NCBI RefSeq assembly: GCF_037265215.1
Contig: NZ_CP147737.1
Coordinates: forward strand, 124,001-188,000
Length of the DNA: 64,000 nt
Direction of reading: 5' to 3'
Origin: Xenorhabdus griffiniae
GTDB taxonomy: Bacteria > Pseudomonadota > Gammaproteobacteria > Enterobacterales > Enterobacteriaceae
The position numbers were made by a program, and so were the translations under genes. The notes beneath the pieces are model-generated. The model was not told the origin of the DNA and did not search any database. It was given only the letters and a program-made list of their open reading frames with translations. Of the stretch, positions 45,578 through 55,003 are shown piece after piece; positions within the stretch are counted from its first letter, which is position 1; each line of letters begins with the position of its first letter.

Positions 45578-45664
45578 TATAGACCAATTCAACTTCAAGA
45601 TGCGTGTTATATTTCCCCGCGAAGCGGGGAGAAACAATATGCATCTTGAAGTTAGATTGGTATA
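45578..45664. repeat. Palindromic MITE-like repeat, copy 8
   Basis: TATAGACCAATTCAACTTC at the left, centre TTTCCCCGCGAAGCGGGGAGA, and CATCTTGAAGTTAGATTGG then TATA at the right. This short form carries the type-A end on both sides. Confidence 0.85.
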
Positions 45665-45757
45665 AGATTGTTTTTTGAAAGATGAAATATATAAATCAAA
45701 ATATTGCCCAGATTGAATACAAGCCACATTAGTGGTATCACTTCCCATAGTACCACT

Positions 45758-45864
45758 TATACACCAATCTCATTTCAAGATGCGTGTGGCGTCTCCCCGC
45801 GAAGCGGGGAGACATCAGGTTTCATATCGTGTTGTAAATTGCAACTTGAAGTTTAATGCGTATA
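45758..45864. repeat. Palindromic MITE-like repeat, copy 9
   Basis: TATACACCAATCTCATTTC at the left, centre CTCCCCGCGAAGCGGGGAG, then TTGCAACTTGAAG and GCGTATA at the right. It ends 35 bases before the adenosine-deaminase start. Confidence 0.85.
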
Positions 45865-45899
45865 GCGCTTAACAAATATCGAGACCAGGAAAAAGGGTT

Positions 45900-47435
45900 A
45901 TGAATACTTTATCCATTGTAACCATTTTATTGATGTTATTTCCTTGTTTGGTCAATGCTGGTGAAGTAAATACAGCTTTAGCCAAGGAAAATGAAACAGC
46001 GACAGCACGTTTTTTCAGTAAGCTGATTGAAACCAACGATCCAAATGTTGCAGAGCTAACAATGGCATTGAAAATGATGCCCAAAGGTGCAGATATCCAT
46101 ATTCACTATTCTGGTGCAATATATGCAGAAACCTATCTTGATTGGGTTGGTGATAAGGGCTATTGCATTTATGATCGGACCGATCCGAAACTTAAGATCG
46201 AAATTTATCGAATAGAAACACGTCAGAAAAACCAACTCCCAGGCGAGAATCAGCAATTTTGTCTCGAAAAGAGTGCAGTCATGGCAAACAATGCCTTCTA
46301 CCGAGAGTTATTGAAGGTATGGTCAGACAAAGATTTTCATAACCATTATCACGTGCAGAAGGCGCCGGACCAGCACTTTTTTGATACCTTTAGTTATTTC
46401 AGCCCATTATCACATCAAATTTTAACGGATGGGATGACAAAATTAAAAAATCGGGCCAAAAATGAAAATGTTCAGTATCTGGAAATAATGTTAAACAGGG
46501 CACCTTCTTTTGAGTACCCAGAACTGGCTAAAGCACTCGATGCGTTAGGCCCAGATGCTGATGAAAATACCGTTTTCGCAGCATTGGCGCCCTATGCGGA
46601 TTTTATGGCTAAGGACCCACTTGTCAGGGAAGGCATATCTGATTATATCCAAACCGAAGAAGCGGCGGTTTCCGGGATCGACGATGATGAGTTTCGGATT
46701 CGGCTCCAATCTTATGTTGTTCGTAATGCGTCACGCGCGACTGTATTCTCAAGTCTGTATTCGGCATTTTCAGCGGCACATATGAGCAAAAAGATTGTCG
46801 GTGTGAATATTGTTGGGCCGGAAAATGGTTATATAGCCATCCGTGACTATAAGTTGCACATGCTGATGTTCCGGTATCTAAAAAGGCTTTTCCCCGATGT
46901 TCGTTTATCGCTACATGCGGGAGAATTAGTAAGTGGAATGGTTCCGCCAGAAGATTTGGCAAATCACATTCGATATGCTGTAGATATCGCAGGGGCAAAT
47001 CGGATCGGCCACGGTGTTGATATTGCCAGGGAAGAGAAGGCGATTGCATTACTCCAGGTACTGAGAGAAAAGGCAATTCCTGTCGAAATTAACCTGACGA
47101 GTAATGACTTTATTCTTGGTGTTAGAGGGAATGAGCATCCGATAAAACTTTATCAACGTTATGGAGTACCTTTTGTGATATCAAGTGATGATCTAGGCGT
47201 TTCTCGTGGTGACCTGACTCATGAATTTGTCATTTTTGCCACAAACTACAAGCCATCTTATGCAGAGATCAAAAAAACCGTATTTAATAGCATCCAATAT
47301 TCTTTTCTATCTCCAGAGGAAAAATCGGCGGAGTTGCAGGATCTGCGGTCCAGGTTTTTGATTTACGAATCAGAGATTGCGGGAATAGAAAAAGCGGTGC
47401 ACGAGCGCGCGCATACGCCGGCAGAACAAAATTAA
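45900..47435 (+). CDS. Exported adenosine-deaminase-family protein
   Basis: A 511-residue metal-dependent deaminase with an N-terminal signal peptide (MNTLSIVTILLMLFPCLVNA, then GE). Catalytic elements of adenosine deaminase are present: HIHYSG (zinc His pair), SLHAGE (His and catalytic Glu), RIGHGVDIA (His) and ISSDDLGV (Asp pair). The usual enterobacterial enzyme is about 330 residues and cytosolic; this longer, exported form recalls secreted ADGF-type deaminases. It would turn extracellular adenosine to inosine. No operon partner; it converges on a GNAT gene 15 bases away. Confidence 0.85.
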   Translation: MNTLSIVTILLMLFPCLVNAGEVNTALAKENETATARFFSKLIETNDPNVAELTMALKMMPKGADIHIHYSGAIYAETYLDWVGDKGYCIYDRTDPKLKIEIYRIETRQKNQLPGENQQFCLEKSAVMANNAFYRELLKVWSDKDFHNHYHVQKAPDQHFFDTFSYFSPLSHQILTDGMTKLKNRAKNENVQYLEIMLNRAPSFEYPELAKALDALGPDADENTVFAALAPYADFMAKDPLVREGISDYIQTEEAAVSGIDDDEFRIRLQSYVVRNASRATVFSSLYSAFSAAHMSKKIVGVNIVGPENGYIAIRDYKLHMLMFRYLKRLFPDVRLSLHAGELVSGMVPPEDLANHIRYAVDIAGANRIGHGVDIAREEKAIALLQVLREKAIPVEINLTSNDFILGVRGNEHPIKLYQRYGVPFVISSDDLGVSRGDLTHEFVIFATNYKPSYAEIKKTVFNSIQYSFLSPEEKSAELQDLRSRFLIYESEIAGIEKAVHERAHTPAEQN

Positions 47436-47450
47436 TTTGGCTATTGGGAT

Positions 47451-48014
47451 TTAATCAGATAGTTTTTTAGCCATTATATGCATGATGCTTTGCTGCTTGG
47501 GGCTGGAAAAAATAATATCTTTTTGCTGTTTCAGCCCCTTTCGGACATAAAATTTGATGGCAAAAGTGTTCTGTTCCAATACTTCCAGCCAAAGCCACTT
47601 TTGCTCTTGTTCATGGCCAAATTTCACCACATGATCAAATAATTGATCACCATATTTTTGTCCGGTTAGCTTGGGTAGCAGATAGAGTTTATGTAAATGG
47701 ATACCTGTAAAATCTTTATCAGGAATAGGTTGATTTAAAATGATTTTACTGAAACCAACTATGTTGGCATACCTTATATTTTGGGGAGTAATGATATTTG
47801 AGCCAGTAGTATCCTGAGATTCAGCAATAAACCATTTATGGTCAGGAGATTGTAATGAATCCGATATTTGTTCTACGGCGCATTCTCCGGCAATATATTC
47901 TTCCAATTCATCTTGATCATGCCATAAATAAGAAAAGTGAAAACGATAGCTTGTTTCCAGTAGCCAAGATAGTAGTGTAGCGTCTTCTGTCGTTGCATCC
48001 CGAATCGTTAACAT
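47451..48014 (-). CDS. GNAT-family N-acetyltransferase
   Basis: A 187-residue acetyltransferase. Acetyl-CoA-binding features are LHKLYLLPKLTGQKYGDQLF and WLWLEVLEQNTFAIKFYVRKG. The substrate is unknown. It lies 14 bases downstream of the hydrolase gene and is probably co-transcribed with it. Confidence 0.85.
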   Translation of the reverse strand: MLTIRDATTEDATLLSWLLETSYRFHFSYLWHDQDELEEYIAGECAVEQISDSLQSPDHKWFIAESQDTTGSNIITPQNIRYANIVGFSKIILNQPIPDKDFTGIHLHKLYLLPKLTGQKYGDQLFDHVVKFGHEQEQKWLWLEVLEQNTFAIKFYVRKGLKQQKDIIFSSPKQQSIMHIMAKKLSD

Positions 48015-48028
48015 GGATACCTCTAAAA

Positions 48029-48586
48029 TTATTTATTGGTGATTAGGCCATGATTTGAGATGTCATTGATAAGATGTTCTCCTGCCAACCATTCCCCATA
48101 ACCTGAAGCGGTATGGATATGCCCAGCCCCAGACAAGACAATGAGCTCTGATTGCCAGTGAATTGCTAGGGTACGTGCTTTTTCCAAAGATAAAAATTCA
48201 TCGTTATCACTGCATACCAGTGTAGATGGAAAAGGTAGAGGAGATGTAGCCAGAGGGCGTTGAACCTGAATTTCCAAAGGTGCTTTAGGGTTGTCGATAT
48301 CAGCAGGAGCAACAAGCAAGGCCCCTTTGACTTTATTGGATTTTCGTTCTGCTGCCCATTGGCTAATGGTAATGGCACCACAGCTATGTCCAATAAGAAA
48401 GAGTTCTCCCGCTGTTTTTTCGATGGTTTCATTAAGACGATGTATCCATTTTTCCCTGACGGGAGATTGCCAATCATCTTGCTGCACTCTAACAACATTC
48501 AGATATTTTCTTTCTAAATGAGATTGCCAGTGATCCGGCCCAGAATTGGTATATCCAGGGACAATCAAATAGGTTATTGCTGTCAT
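48029..48586 (-). CDS. RBBP9/YdeN-family serine hydrolase
   Basis: A 185-residue small alpha/beta hydrolase. It starts with YLIVPGYTNSGPDHWQSHLE, the RBBP9/YdeN signature, followed by the nucleophile elbow IGHSCGAI (Ser), then CSNDEF (Asp region: VCSDNDEF) and the GAGHIHTASGYGEW histidine. Function in bacteria is unknown. First gene of a two-gene unit with the GNAT gene. Confidence 0.87.
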   Translation of the reverse strand: MTAITYLIVPGYTNSGPDHWQSHLERKYLNVVRVQQDDWQSPVREKWIHRLNETIEKTAGELFLIGHSCGAITISQWAAERKSNKVKGALLVAPADIDNPKAPLEIQVQRPLATSPLPFPSTLVCSDNDEFLSLEKARTLAIHWQSELIVLSGAGHIHTASGYGEWLAGEHLINDISNHGLITNK

Positions 48587-48793
48587 TATTGATTCCGAAA
48601 TTTTTTTGTTTAAATAGAGGCCAATCTGATCTCTAACATACTATCATGGTGATAAAAATATGTGTGTTAAATAACCAGTTGAATTAAATAAAAAATAAGG
48701 GAATTGCGATAGAAAATAGGGATGATTGATTTCGAAAGTTTATGAGTTCGATGAGCGGAAAAAAACTTATATGACACGAATAAATCAAAATGA

Positions 48794-48822
48794 AAAATGG
48801 CGATAGAAATTATCGCCATTTT
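48794..48822 (-). terminator. Terminator after glpD
   Basis: Perfect 12-base stem AAAATGGCGATA / TATCGCCATTTT with a 5-base loop, followed on the minus strand by a T-rich stretch. It lies 18 bases after the glpD stop. Confidence 0.85.
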
Positions 48823-48839
48823 CAAAGTCAATCTTGTAA

Positions 48840-50333
48840 TCAAGCGGCTTTGGCGTTTTGTGCCAGCCAGTCAGCTACACGCTGTTTCTGTTCATCAGTG
48901 AGCCACATACCCAGTTTGGTTCGGCGCCAGATAGCATCATCTAGCTCGATTACCCATTCGTGTTTAACTAAGTAACGCAATTCAGCTTCATACAAATTAT
49001 GGCCGAAACATTCGCCGAGATCGGCCAACGTTTCTGCATCTTGCAGGATAAATTGGCTATTGCTGCCGTAAGTACGGGCATAACGCAGTGCCACACCTTC
49101 AGGCAGCCAGTTATGACGCTGGCGTAGCAGGCGCGCATAACCATCGCGATCACAGCCTTCCAGTTCACCGCCTGGTAACTTGCCATTTTTGGTCCATGCA
49201 TTGCCCGCGTTAGGGTAGTACTGCGCCAGTTTATCCATAGCGTGTTCAGCCAGTTTGCGATACGTTGTTAGCTTACCGCCAAATACGGACAGCAATGGCA
49301 TTTGTCCTTGCTCATCTTGCACATCCAGCGTGTAATCACGGGTGATCGCTTGTGGTGAATCGGATTCATCATCACACAGGGGGCGAACGCCAGAGTAAGT
49401 CCAAACAATATCATCGCGACCAAGCTGTTTCTTAAAGTGGTCGTTATAGACTTTCAGCAAATAGTCGATCTCTTTATCGTCAATTTTGACTTCTTTTGGA
49501 TCGCCTTTGTATTCAACATCCGTTGTGCCGATAATCGAAAATTCGTCATTCCATGGAATAACGAATACGATGCGGTGATCTTCATTTTGCAGAATATAGG
49601 CCTGCGGCTCATCGTGAACGCGAGGCACAACGATATGACTGCCTTTGATCAGACGGATGCCATAAGGTGATTTTAGTTGCAGCCCGTTATCGAAGAAATT
49701 TTTCACCCACGGACCAGTTGCGTTAACCAAACCTTTCGCGCGCCATGTATTGGTTTCGCCAGTTTTGAGGTTTGTGGCTTCAACCAGCCAATAGCCATTT
49801 TCACGCCATGCACGAGTTACCTGGGTGCGGGTATGTACTTCACCACCGTGTTTTTGGACTTCTTGTGCGTTTAGAACCACCAGACGCGCATCGTCAACCC
49901 AACAGTCGGAATATTCAAAGCCACGAGTGATGGATGGCTTCAATACCGAGTTTGTGCCAAATTTCAGCCCCTTACTGCCTGGTAAGCTAACGCGTTTACC
50001 CAAGTTATCGTACAGGAACAAGCCAATGCGGATCATCCACGCTGGGCGCAGGTGTGGTTGATGTGGCAGGCGAAAGCGCATCGGGAATGCAATATGGGGA
50101 GCCAGTTTTAAAAGCACTTCACGCTCTGCCAGTGCTTCACTGACCAAACGAAACTCATAATGTTCCAGATAGCGTAACCCACCGTGGATCAGTTTGGAGC
50201 TGGCAGACGAAGTTGCACTGGCCAAATCTTGACCTTCCAACAGTAGGACTGAAAGCCCCCGGCCAGCAGCATCTGCCGCAATACCAGCGCCGTTAATTCC
50301 GCCGCCTATTACAATCAAGTCTTTGGTTTCCAT
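48840..50333 (-). CDS. glpD: Aerobic glycerol-3-phosphate dehydrogenase GlpD
   Basis: A 497-residue FAD enzyme that oxidises sn-glycerol-3-phosphate to dihydroxyacetone phosphate at the inner membrane and feeds electrons to quinone. The N-terminus METKDLIVIGGGINGAGIAA is the same as in E. coli GlpD (501). KLIHGGLRYLEHYEFRLVSE and GGKLTTYRKLAEHA are family marks. The frame is open to 50417, but ATG 50333 gives the conserved N-terminus. Two GlpR-like operators lie just upstream. In E. coli glpD is divergent from glpEGR; here both lie on the same strand. Confidence 0.97.
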   Translation of the reverse strand: METKDLIVIGGGINGAGIAADAAGRGLSVLLLEGQDLASATSSASSKLIHGGLRYLEHYEFRLVSEALAEREVLLKLAPHIAFPMRFRLPHQPHLRPAWMIRIGLFLYDNLGKRVSLPGSKGLKFGTNSVLKPSITRGFEYSDCWVDDARLVVLNAQEVQKHGGEVHTRTQVTRAWRENGYWLVEATNLKTGETNTWRAKGLVNATGPWVKNFFDNGLQLKSPYGIRLIKGSHIVVPRVHDEPQAYILQNEDHRIVFVIPWNDEFSIIGTTDVEYKGDPKEVKIDDKEIDYLLKVYNDHFKKQLGRDDIVWTYSGVRPLCDDESDSPQAITRDYTLDVQDEQGQMPLLSVFGGKLTTYRKLAEHAMDKLAQYYPNAGNAWTKNGKLPGGELEGCDRDGYARLLRQRHNWLPEGVALRYARTYGSNSQFILQDAETLADLGECFGHNLYEAELRYLVKHEWVIELDDAIWRRTKLGMWLTDEQKQRVADWLAQNAKAA

Positions 50334-50347
50334 TGCATCCCCTCTGA

Positions 50348-50385
50348 AATGTTCGAAACAGTTCTTTAATGTTCGTTTTCGCTCA
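50348..50385. promoter_or_regulatory. Two tandem GlpR operator-like sites upstream of glpD
   Basis: AATGTTCGAAACAGTTCT (50348-50365) and AATGTTCGTTTTCGCTCA (50368-50385) each contain the ATGTTCG half-site of the GlpR operator with a degenerate opposing half. Paired operators at the glpD promoter are known in E. coli. They sit 15-52 bases before the start codon. Confidence 0.65.
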
Positions 50386-50538
50386 AGGATTGTAATTAAA
50401 AATTCATCAATCGCCAACTATTAACTCAGAAAAAACATATTCACGTGACACAGGTAACAAAACCTTATCTTATACATAAGATTAATAAGGATTTTGTGGG
50501 ATACAAATTGAGGAAGGGAATATTAGTGGGAGATAACC

Positions 50539-50557
50539 CCACCCGAATATCGGGTGG
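50539..50557. terminator. Perfect inverted repeat between glpR and glpD
   Basis: CCACCCGA / TCGGGTGG with a 3-base loop. It is downstream of glpR but lacks a T-run, so it may be a weak or Rho-dependent stop or an RNA-stabilising hairpin. Confidence 0.4.
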
Positions 50558-50591
50558 AGGCATTATTATGGCACTTTTGGCTAAAAAGTGA

Positions 50592-51350
50592 TTAGCACAA
50601 TTCTAACTTAACGCTGTGCTGTTCGATAATTTTCTGGATGCCTGGAGGGGGCGCTTTATCCGTGAACAAAAAATCAATCAGGTTCATGTTACCGAGATTA
50701 ACCATGGCATTGCGGCCGAATTTTGAATGATCGGCAACCAACATGACGCAGCGGGAGTTTTCGATAATGGCACGTTTGGTGCGAACTTCGTGGTAATCGA
50801 ATTCCAGCAGTGAACCATCACTATCGATGCCGCTGATCCCAAGAATGCCGAAATCAAGGCGGAACTGGGAAATAAAATCTAGCGTTGCTTCGCCAATGAT
50901 GCCGCCATCGCGGGAGCGTACTTCACCACCCGCCAAAATCAGGCGGAAATCTTCTTTGCTCATAAACAGAGTTGCGACATTGAGATTGTTGGTGACAATC
51001 CGTAAATCGCGATGGTTGAGCAGAGCGTGTGCTACGGCCTCTGGAGTTGTTCCAATATCGATGAACAGGGTTGCGCCGTTTGGAATTTGGGTGGCAACGT
51101 GCTGTGCAATTCGAGCTTTTTCATCCGACCACATGATCTTGCGGTCATGGTAGGCTGTGTTGACCGAGCTGGATGGTAATGCGGCACCACCATGATGACG
51201 TTGGATCTTATTTTTATCTGCGAGATCATTTAAATCACGTCGAATGGTTTGCGGGCTAACATCAAAATGTGCAACCAGCTCTTCAGTGCTGACATAACCT
51301 TGAATGCGCACAAGCTCAATTATTGCATCATGTCGCTGAGTTTGCTTCAC
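50592..51350 (-). CDS. glpR: Glycerol-3-phosphate regulon repressor GlpR
   Basis: A 252-residue DeoR-family repressor, the same length as E. coli GlpR. The helix-turn-helix is in VSTEELVAHFDVSPQTIRRDL, and the sugar-phosphate domain has FIDIGTTPEAVAHAL and LAGGEVRSRDGGIIGEATL. It releases DNA when bound to glycerol-3-phosphate. The start is GTG with AGGGGAA upstream. It follows glpG on the same strand. Confidence 0.96.
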   Translation of the reverse strand: MKQTQRHDAIIELVRIQGYVSTEELVAHFDVSPQTIRRDLNDLADKNKIQRHHGGAALPSSSVNTAYHDRKIMWSDEKARIAQHVATQIPNGATLFIDIGTTPEAVAHALLNHRDLRIVTNNLNVATLFMSKEDFRLILAGGEVRSRDGGIIGEATLDFISQFRLDFGILGISGIDSDGSLLEFDYHEVRTKRAIIENSRCVMLVADHSKFGRNAMVNLGNMNLIDFLFTDKAPPPGIQKIIEQHSVKLELC

Positions 51351-51436
51351 AAAATTCCCCTAATATATGCATAGATGGATTATCGTTGGCCAAAATTATC
51401 TCCCTTCTATTTCAAGCCGATGCTAAAACTTGAAAT

Positions 51437-52297
51437 CTATTGGGGCCTATTTGGCATCTTTTGTTTTTTTTGTTTACGCAAATTATCCCATAACCCCATT
51501 AATAACCCGATGATGAATCCTGCAACATGGGCGGCATTGGCGATGTGTAACGAAAATGGATCGAAATAGCCCACCAACAACCAAATAACAGAGACAGCGA
51601 TTAACCCTCTGGGAGCACTAATCCCTCGTTTTGGGGAGATTTCACCGGTAAGCCAAACGTACCCGATCAGTGCGTAGACGACACCGGATAATCCCCCGAA
51701 ATGAGATCCACTGAATAATGATTGCGCCCAGCTACTGAAAATGGCTGACACTATCGTGATTTCAAACAGCTTACCGCTCCCAATCTTTTGCTCTACCTGG
51801 CTGCCGAAATACCACCATAAGGCAAGATTAAAGAGTAAGTGTGTCAGAGAGAAATGCAATAGCGTTGGGCTTATCCAGCGCCATAACTCCAGATACTGAT
51901 CACTGTTAGCTGGCCATGCTAATCCGTTCATAACATCCGGTATGCCTGCCATTGCCATCCAGAGGTAAACGAGGATACAAAGCAGAGTTATCGCAATAGT
52001 CAGGGGGCCAGACTGGTTTTTGAGCGTACTCAAATTCAGGTTGTTATGATATTTAAAGAAGCTGTCAGATTTGCCTGTTTGCCAACTGGCGGCTTGATAG
52101 CGTTCATTGAGTGGATCGCGAGCAAAGTGGCGAAGTTCCTCTTCAACCCGACTGAGTTGGCTATCATCCTCTAACCAGAGTTCAACTAATGGCGGCTCAT
52201 TGGTGGAGCGCATGGTCAAATGAATGCCCTGCGTCGCCATATAATCAATAAAGGCCTGAGCCAGCCGAGGGTTAGATATTGAGGTTATATGGATCAT
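51437..52297 (-). CDS. glpG: Rhomboid intramembrane serine protease GlpG
   Basis: A 286-residue rhomboid with an N-terminal cytoplasmic domain (to about 85), six membrane segments, the catalytic Ser in GGLSGVVYALIGY and the catalytic His in IANAAHVAGFIIGLLMG. The conserved HFSLTHLLFNLALWWYFG region is present. It cleaves membrane-anchored substrates. It lies between glpE and glpR, 59 bases after glpE. Confidence 0.96.
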   Translation of the reverse strand: MIHITSISNPRLAQAFIDYMATQGIHLTMRSTNEPPLVELWLEDDSQLSRVEEELRHFARDPLNERYQAASWQTGKSDSFFKYHNNLNLSTLKNQSGPLTIAITLLCILVYLWMAMAGIPDVMNGLAWPANSDQYLELWRWISPTLLHFSLTHLLFNLALWWYFGSQVEQKIGSGKLFEITIVSAIFSSWAQSLFSGSHFGGLSGVVYALIGYVWLTGEISPKRGISAPRGLIAVSVIWLLVGYFDPFSLHIANAAHVAGFIIGLLMGLWDNLRKQKKQKMPNRPQ

Positions 52298-52356
52298 TGC
52301 TCGTCTTATCTCTGCCTTAAGTTGAAGTTAATTGCATTAATCAGTGCGTTAAAGGT

Positions 52357-52680
52357 TTATTGAGTATGGACAGCGTGAGGATAGTCTCTTTGCCAGACTT
52401 CAAAACCGCCATTGACACTATAAACGGTCTCAAACCCCATATTGATCAGGTACTGTGCTGCTCCTTGGCTGCTATGGCCGTGGTAACACATCACCATGAC
52501 CGGTTGGTCAAAATCCGCTTCTTGTAGAAAGCTATTGAGTGTTTCATTTGTTAGGTGAAATGCACCGGTCGCGTGTCCGGCCTGGAAGCTTTGTGGATCG
52601 CGGATATCAACCATGACTGCGGTTTTATCGAGCCAATGTTGGTAAGCTTGTTCAGGAGTTATCGTTTGAAAATGGTCCAT
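52357..52680 (-). CDS. glpE: Thiosulfate sulfurtransferase GlpE
   Basis: A 107-residue single-domain rhodanese with the active-site loop CYHGHSS (Cys persulfide carrier) and [19 protein letters not shown]. Size equals E. coli GlpE (108). It starts the glpEGR unit. Confidence 0.96.
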   Translation of the reverse strand: MDHFQTITPEQAYQHWLDKTAVMVDIRDPQSFQAGHATGAFHLTNETLNSFLQEADFDQPVMVMCYHGHSSQGAAQYLINMGFETVYSVNGGFEVWQRDYPHAVHTQ

Positions 52681-52738
52681 AAATATTCAACGTAGTTTCT
52701 AAAATTTTCATTTTCAATATATTCATTTCTTAATAGTC

Positions 52739-52784
52739 GTCAGGTCATACCTGACTGCCTTCCCAATATAACGATTGGGAAGGC
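52739..52784. terminator. Two adjacent perfect hairpins between nfuA and glpE
   Basis: GTCAGGT / ACCTGAC (52739-52755, 3-base loop) and GCCTTCCCAAT / ATTGGGAAGGC (52757-52784, 6-base loop). They lie in the 173-base gap downstream of nfuA. No strong T-run follows in either direction, so termination is only likely, not certain. Confidence 0.5.
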
Positions 52785-52853
52785 GTAGATATAGAGATAG
52801 AAAATGTTAGAAACAGAAAAATGGTTAAAAATTGTCAAAATAAGAATGAAAAA

Positions 52854-53429
52854 TCAGTAATATGAATGTTCACCGCGCTGATGCTCAGTCAGATCTTTTA
52901 CACCTTTTAATTCAGGGAATGTCTGTAATAACTGTTTTTCGATCCCCTCTTTCAGAGTGACATCGACCATTGAACAGCCGTTACATCCACCGCCGAATTG
53001 CAGAATAGCATAACCTTCATCGGTGATTTCCATCAGGCTGACACGGCCACCATGCCCTGCAAGCTGTGGATTGATCTGCGATTGCAGGACATATTCAACA
53101 CGATCAATCAGTGGGGCATCGTCCGCCACTTTACGCATTTTAGCGTTCGGGGCTTTCAGGGTCAGTTGGGAACCCAATTGATCGGTCACAAAATCAATGA
53201 CGGCTTCTTCCAGAAAAGGTGCACTAATTTCATCAACATAAGCTGAGAGTTGATCGAACTTCAATTCGGTGTCAGTAGCTTCAACAGCATCCGGTGGGCA
53301 ATAGGAAACACCGCATTCAGCGGTCGGCGTTCCTGGATTAATAACAAAGACGCGGATCTGTGTACCCGGTTCTTGGTTTGCCAGTAGCTTGGCAAAATGC
53401 GCTTGCGCTGCTTCAGTAATATTAATCAT
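52854..53429 (-). CDS. nfuA: Fe/S biogenesis protein NfuA
   Basis: A 191-residue protein with an N-terminal degenerate A-type domain and a C-terminal Nfu domain holding [14 protein letters not shown], the cluster-binding CxxC. Same length as E. coli NfuA (191). It carries [4Fe-4S] clusters to client enzymes, including lipoyl synthase, under stress. It lies 59 bases before the gntX end in the conserved bioH-gntX-nfuA order. Confidence 0.97.
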   Translation of the reverse strand: MINITEAAQAHFAKLLANQEPGTQIRVFVINPGTPTAECGVSYCPPDAVEATDTELKFDQLSAYVDEISAPFLEEAVIDFVTDQLGSQLTLKAPNAKMRKVADDAPLIDRVEYVLQSQINPQLAGHGGRVSLMEITDEGYAILQFGGGCNGCSMVDVTLKEGIEKQLLQTFPELKGVKDLTEHQRGEHSYY

Positions 53430-53488
53430 GTCATTTGCTCAATAGTTGACTGTTCTAGTTGGTTATAATACGCCCATTTATAAAGGAA

Positions 53489-54172
53489 CTACAAGGTTCG
53501 GCATATAGCCCAAGCCTGTACAGAACGAGCACCAGCACGAATCATCAACTGTGAAGCTTCACGCAGTGTCGTGCCCGTGGTGATCACATCGTCGAAAATC
53601 GCGACATGTTGATCGGTAAAATTGCCCTGTAATTGGAAGGCTTGCTTAAGATTGGTTCTCCTTTGGGCGGCAGATAAGCCCCGCTGCGTGAGTGTAGCAC
53701 GTGAGCGGCGTAAAAAATCCGGTTGATATGGACATTGCAGCCAACGTGATAGGGATCGGGTAATGAGTTCAATGTGATCGAAGCCACGTTGCCAGCGTTT
53801 TCTGTGGTGCAGAGGAATGCCCAATATGCGATCTGGCTTATGCCAGCGGCCTTCACGATAGCCCTGCAACCAATGCAGCAGGAACAAACGCGCCAGTACG
53901 GAGGCGAGTTGTGGGGTATTGTTATATTTATAGCGTTGAATAAGCTGGCTTAATGGTGGGGTGTAATCCGTAATGGCGATCAAATATTGCCACGTAGGGG
54001 GACTCTTTACGCATCGCCCACAGGGAAAGTTGTCGGATTCAGCAGGCAGTGCACAGCGTGGACAGACAGGTTGCAACCGCCTTAAGTGACGGTGGCAGAG
54101 ATAACAAATCCCATGATGGGCAAAATACAAATTTTGCTGGCATAGCCAACAGTATCCAACCATTGTTAGCAT
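53489..54172 (-). CDS. gntX: GntX/ComF-family phosphoribosyltransferase-like protein
   Basis: A 227-residue ComF-family protein. Two N-terminal Cys pairs (CWLCQQ, CYLCHR) and CPRCALP / CGRC form a zinc-ribbon-like region. The PRPP-binding motif VAIFDDVITTGTTLREA lies near the C-terminus. The role is DNA uptake or utilisation, by family. The start ATG 54172 matches the E. coli N-terminus (MLTVPGLCWLC); an upstream start would lengthen it by 7 residues. It is divergent from bioH. Confidence 0.93.
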   Translation of the reverse strand: MLTMVGYCWLCQQNLYFAHHGICYLCHRHLRRLQPVCPRCALPAESDNFPCGRCVKSPPTWQYLIAITDYTPPLSQLIQRYKYNNTPQLASVLARLFLLHWLQGYREGRWHKPDRILGIPLHHRKRWQRGFDHIELITRSLSRWLQCPYQPDFLRRSRATLTQRGLSAAQRRTNLKQAFQLQGNFTDQHVAIFDDVITTGTTLREASQLMIRAGARSVQAWAICRTL

Positions 54173-54212
54173 AGTTTCCTTCCTTGGTGACAAATAAAAA
54201 GTGAGAATAACA

Positions 54213-54980
54213 ATGAATCAGTTGTTTTGGCAGACAATTGGCGATGCACCACGTGATCTTGTGATGCTGCACGGATGGGGTTTAAACGCTGAAGTTTGGC
54301 GCTCAGTGGAAACGCGATTGGCTTCGCATTTTCGTTTGCATCTGGTGGATTTGCCGGGTTATGGGCGTAGCCAAGTGTATTCGGCTATGTCATTGGCGGA
54401 CATGGCAGAGATTGTCTGGCAGCAAGCGCCAGTAAATGCCTTGTGGCTAGGTTGGTCTTTAGGTGGATTGGTGGCTAGCCGGATTGCTTTGGATCATCCG
54501 GCACAAGTTGCGGGTTTGATCACGGTAGCTTCTTCGCCAAGATTTAGTGCTGATGGCGACTGGCCGGGGATTAAGCCGGAGGTCTTGAGGGCATTTGAGC
54601 ATCAATTAAGTGCTGATTTTCAAAAGACGGTCGAACGTTTTCTGGCTTTGCAGACTTTAGGGACGGACAGTGCACGCCAGGATGCTCGTGTACTGAAATC
54701 AGTGATACTGAACCAGCCGATGCCGACAGTTGAAGTGCTTAATGCCGGTTTGGAAATCCTGCGCACTGATGATCTAAGGGAGGAATTGTCCCAACTTCAA
54801 TTACCTTTCCTGCGTCTATATGGTTATCTTGATGGTTTAGTACCGCGTAAAATTGCTTCACGGCTTGACAAGGCATGGCCACATACGCACTCCGTTATTA
54901 TGCGCAACGCTGCTCATGCACCTTTTATTTCCCATCCTGAGGAGTTTGTTGAGGCAGTAAAGAATTTTGTGGCAGGGTAG
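54213..54980 (+). CDS. bioH: Pimeloyl-ACP methyl ester esterase BioH
   Basis: A 255-residue alpha/beta hydrolase. The nucleophile elbow [10 protein letters not shown], the Asp in [11 protein letters not shown] and the His in [11 protein letters not shown] make the triad. The segment [15 protein letters not shown] matches BioH. It frees pimeloyl-ACP from its methyl ester in biotin synthesis. ATG 54213 is preferred over an in-frame GTG at 54201. A 40-base divergent promoter region lies between it and gntX. Confidence 0.96.
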   Translation: MNQLFWQTIGDAPRDLVMLHGWGLNAEVWRSVETRLASHFRLHLVDLPGYGRSQVYSAMSLADMAEIVWQQAPVNALWLGWSLGGLVASRIALDHPAQVAGLITVASSPRFSADGDWPGIKPEVLRAFEHQLSADFQKTVERFLALQTLGTDSARQDARVLKSVILNQPMPTVEVLNAGLEILRTDDLREELSQLQLPFLRLYGYLDGLVPRKIASRLDKAWPHTHSVIMRNAAHAPFISHPEEFVEAVKNFVAG

Positions 54981-55003
54981 TCAATTGATGTTTCTTTATT
55001 GAT

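Larger units (their letters stand above)
45028..45899. other. Long intergenic region with three palindromic repeats
   Basis: About 870 bases between the divergent yhfZ and adenosine-deaminase genes. It is AT-rich apart from three repeat copies (45402, 45578, 45758). No open frame of note is present; promoters of both genes must lie here. Confidence 0.6.

Noticed and set aside
50431..50455. CRP site upstream of glpD
   Set aside because: Only one half resembles TGTGA and the spacing to a second half is poor.
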